A program made the translations under genes and the position numbers. This document shows, one piece after another, positions 61,825 through 64,000 of a stretch of 64,000 nt of DNA (positions within the stretch are counted from its first letter, which is position 1; the number at the start of each line of letters is the position of its first letter). The stretch spans positions 62,001 to 126,000 of the forward strand of contig NZ_VDMA02000005.1 in NCBI RefSeq assembly GCF_006334915.2, read 5' to 3'. The stretch is from Microbispora catharanthi. GTDB taxonomy: Bacteria; Actinomycetota; Actinomycetes; Streptosporangiales; Streptosporangiaceae. Under the pieces are notes generated by a model that worked only from the letters and a program-made list of their open reading frames with translations, was not told the DNA's origin and made no database searches.

Positions 61825-64000
61825 ATGAGGCGCACAGCACTGCTCGCGGCGGCCGGCGCGCTGGCCGTGACGAGCGTGGTGGTACCCCCCACCGTCGCCG
61901 CGGCCAAGCCCCCGCCCGGCAGCGAGAGCGCGGTCAGGTCCCTCGCCGACGACCCGGCGCAGCGGGCCGCGGCCTCCGCCGACCAGGCCGTCGCGAGCGG
62001 CCTGGACGACCTGCGCGTGTCCCCCAACGAGACCTACCGGCGCACCGCCGTCACGCCGGGCGGCGGCATGTACTACGTCACCTACGAGCGCGCGTACAAG
62101 GGGCTGCCCATCGTGGGCGGCGACGCGGTCGTGGTCACGGACGCGAACGGGCGCGTACGCGACACCGAGGCGGCGTCCGGCGCCCTTCCCCTGGGCGTGC
62201 CGACCTCGCCGACGGTCACCGCGGAGACCGCCACCTCGACGGCGAAGACCGTGTTGTCGCGGGTCGACGACACCGCGGCCCCGCGCCTGGTGGTCCTGGC
62301 CTGGGGCGGCAAGCCGCGCCTGGCGTGGGAGGCGCTGGTCTCCGGCATCGCCGACGGCAGGCCGAGCATCCAGCACGTCTTCGTCGACGCGACCACCGGT
62401 GAGATCGCCGACTCCTACGACCAGGTGAAGGCGGGCACGGGCAACGGCTACTACTACGGCACGGTCACCATCAACACGAGCGGCTCCGGCACCTCGTACT
62501 CGATGACCGACTCCACCCGCAGCGGCATCAAGTGCGGCGGGCAGAACGGCTCGGCCTACACCGGCACCGACGACTCCTGGGGCAACGGCGGCGGGACCAA
62601 CCTGGAGACCGCCTGCGTCGACGCGCTCTACAGCGTGCAGCGCGAATGGGACATGCTGCGCGACTGGCTCGGCCGCAACGGCATCAACGGCAGCGGCGGC
62701 GGCTTCCCCGCGCGCGTGGGCCTGGCCGACGTCAACGCGTACTGGAACGGCAGCTACACCAACTTCGGCCACTCGCAGGACAACGCCCGCCAGGCCACGC
62801 CGATCGACGTCGTGGCGCACGAGTTCGGTCACGCCATCTTCCAGACAACCCCCGGCGGCGCCGGCTCCGGCAACGAGAACGGCGGCATCAACGAGGGCAA
62901 CGGCGACATCTTCGGCGCGCTCACCGAGGCGTACGCCAACAACCCGAACGACCCGCCGGACTACCAGGTGGGCGAGGAGGTCAACCTCGTCGGCGACGGG
63001 CCGATCCGCTACATGTACAACCCGTCCCTCGCCGGCGACCCCAACTGCTATTCCTCCTCGATCCCGAGCACCGAGGTCCACTCCGCGGCCGGCCCGCTCA
63101 ACCACTGGTTCTACCTGCTCGCCGAGGGCTCCTCGCCGGGCGGTGGCAAGCCGGACAGCCCGATCTGCTCGGGCGGTCCCTCCTCGGTGAGCGGCGTCGG
63201 CATCCAGAAGGCCGGCAAGATCTACATGGGCGCGCTGCAGCGTAAGACCTCGACCTGGAAGTACGTCAACGTCAGGACCGCGTCGCTGGCGGCGGCGGTC
63301 GAGTTGTACGGCGCGAGCAGCGCCGAGTGCGCGGCCACCAAGGCGGCCTGGAACGCGGTCGGCGTGCCGGCGCAGTCGGGCGAGGCGAGCTGCAGCTCGT
63401 CGGGCAACGACTTCTCGCTGTCGCTCAGCCCCACCGGGAGCACGGTGACGCCCGGCCAGTCGGCCACCGCCACGGTCGCGACGTCGACCACCTCGGGTAG
63501 CGCGCAGACGGTGAGCCTCAGCGCCTCCGGGCTCCCGTCCGGGGCGAGCGCGAGCTTCAGCCCCTCCTCGGTGACCTCGGGCGGCTCCTCCACCCTGACC
63601 ATCTCCACCAGCGCGTCCACGCCCTCGGGGACGTACACCGTCACCGTCGCCGGCAGCGGCTCCTCGGGCAGCCACACCGCGTCGTACACGCTGACGGTGT
63701 CGGGCACCTCGGGCGGGCGCACGTTCACCAACGGCACCGACTACACGATCAACGACCTGACCACGATCACCAGCCCGATCACCTCGACCGCCACGGGGAC
63801 GGCGGCCTCCCCGGTGCAGCTGAGCATCACGATCTCGCACACCTGCGCCGAGGACCTGCGGATCAGGCTCCAGGGCCCGAACGGCACCTGGTACACGGTC
63901 AAGTCCAGCGGCGGCTCCAGTTGCTCCTCCTTCGGCACCAGGACCTACTCCGTCCCGGTCACCCAGACGGCCGCGGGCACCTGGACCCTTGAGGTCCGCG
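61825..64000 (+). CDS. Secreted M4 (thermolysin-type) metalloprotease with P domain, 3' cut by window
   Basis: At least 725 residues; the frame is open at 64000. Signal peptide MRRTALLAAAGALAVTSVVV to about residue 27, then an FTP/PepSY-type propeptide (about 60-200). The catalytic domain has VVAHEFGHAIFQ (zinc His332, His336, catalytic Glu333), GGINEGNGDIFG (zinc Glu357), and HSAAGPLNHWFY with the second catalytic His. A Ser/Thr-rich bacterial Ig-like or PKD-type linker (about 530-625) is followed by the start of a proprotein-convertase P domain (NGTDYTINDLTTITS, then DLRIRLQGPNGTWYTVKSSG). A secreted, zinc-dependent endopeptidase. AAAGGAAG precedes the ATG. Confidence 0.93.
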   Translation, partial: MRRTALLAAAGALAVTSVVVPPTVAAAKPPPGSESAVRSLADDPAQRAAASADQAVASGLDDLRVSPNETYRRTAVTPGGGMYYVTYERAYKGLPIVGGDAVVVTDANGRVRDTEAASGALPLGVPTSPTVTAETATSTAKTVLSRVDDTAAPRLVVLAWGGKPRLAWEALVSGIADGRPSIQHVFVDATTGEIADSYDQVKAGTGNGYYYGTVTINTSGSGTSYSMTDSTRSGIKCGGQNGSAYTGTDDSWGNGGGTNLETACVDALYSVQREWDMLRDWLGRNGINGSGGGFPARVGLADVNAYWNGSYTNFGHSQDNARQATPIDVVAHEFGHAIFQTTPGGAGSGNENGGINEGNGDIFGALTEAYANNPNDPPDYQVGEEVNLVGDGPIRYMYNPSLAGDPNCYSSSIPSTEVHSAAGPLNHWFYLLAEGSSPGGGKPDSPICSGGPSSVSGVGIQKAGKIYMGALQRKTSTWKYVNVRTASLAAAVELYGASSAECAATKAAWNAVGVPAQSGEASCSSSGNDFSLSLSPTGSTVTPGQSATATVATSTTSGSAQTVSLSASGLPSGASASFSPSSVTSGGSSTLTISTSASTPSGTYTVTVAGSGSSGSHTASYTLTVSGTSGGRTFTNGTDYTINDLTTITSPITSTATGTAASPVQLSITISHTCAEDLRIRLQGPNGTWYTVKSSGGSSCSSFGTRTYSVPVTQTAAGTWTLEVR

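Overview
The window looks like chromosomal DNA of a high-GC actinomycete, most likely of the Streptosporangiales/Streptomycetales type (inference). The support is strongly G/C-ending codons, GTG and TTG starts, an F420-type flavin-split-barrel oxidoreductase, ANTAR, MEDS and STAS regulators, a separate two-gene proline catabolic operon, and hypothetical families typical of actinomycetes. No rRNA and no CRISPR array are present. One tRNA gene, tRNA-Pro(GGG), lies at 26.7 kb.

Layout. 0-3.1 kb: the end of a large LuxR-type regulator and a hydrolase / ABM monooxygenase / SDR operon. 3.1-4.8 kb: decaying genes (MarR, SnoaL-like) around a DUF2716 gene. 4.9-15.4 kb: a ten-gene minus-strand stress operon with a DUF1269 membrane protein, dnaK, grpE, cbpA-type dnaJ, cbpM, clpB, zinc-ribbon thioredoxin, a cyclic-nucleotide-binding thioredoxin-reductase-like protein, a DUF1931 histone-fold protein and formaldehyde dehydrogenase. 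Together these form a disaggregase-plus-redox-plus-detoxification module. 15.8-17 kb: a glycosyltransferase. 17.1-26.7 kb: an accessory island bounded by tRNA-Pro. It holds remnants of IS701, IS3 and a relaxase, a complete three-gene TerB / DUF2791 ATPase / DEAD-helicase cassette with the make-up of the Shango anti-phage system, and an Lsr2-domain/DUF6461 fusion.

26.9-34 kb: small stress and envelope proteins, a CBS protein and a heterodimeric ABC exporter. 34-41 kb: a general-stress signalling block (NDH-2, RsbW-like kinase, SigB/F-type sigma factor, STAS antagonist, GAF-ANTAR protein, PAS-GAF-PP2C protein, MEDS-ATPase protein). 41-45 kb: a glycosyltransferase, a catalytically altered GH16-like lipoprotein, an ECF sigma factor with a C-terminal SnoaL-like domain and a DUF1579-like protein. 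45-48.8 kb: proline catabolism (PucR regulator, proline dehydrogenase, P5C dehydrogenase). 48.8-55.3 kb: an MFS exporter with a divergent HxlR regulator, an alcohol dehydrogenase next to a truncated XRE regulator, an ABM monooxygenase, a serine hydrolase, a lipoprotein and a nucleotidyltransferase. 55.3-64 kb: a histidine kinase, a secreted lipase, a CBS protein, a hypothetical/membrane/SDR operon, a PPOX-class oxidoreductase and the start of a secreted M4 metalloprotease cut by the window end.

Several stress-type genes here are preceded by sequences fitting the actinobacterial sigma-B/F promoter (GNNT, 14-16 bases, GGGTA). The sigma factor at 36 kb may therefore control genes across the window, including the small stress proteins, a CBS protein and the 59-61 kb operon. 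The strongest leads for new biology are the Shango-like island and the ten-gene chaperone/redox operon.
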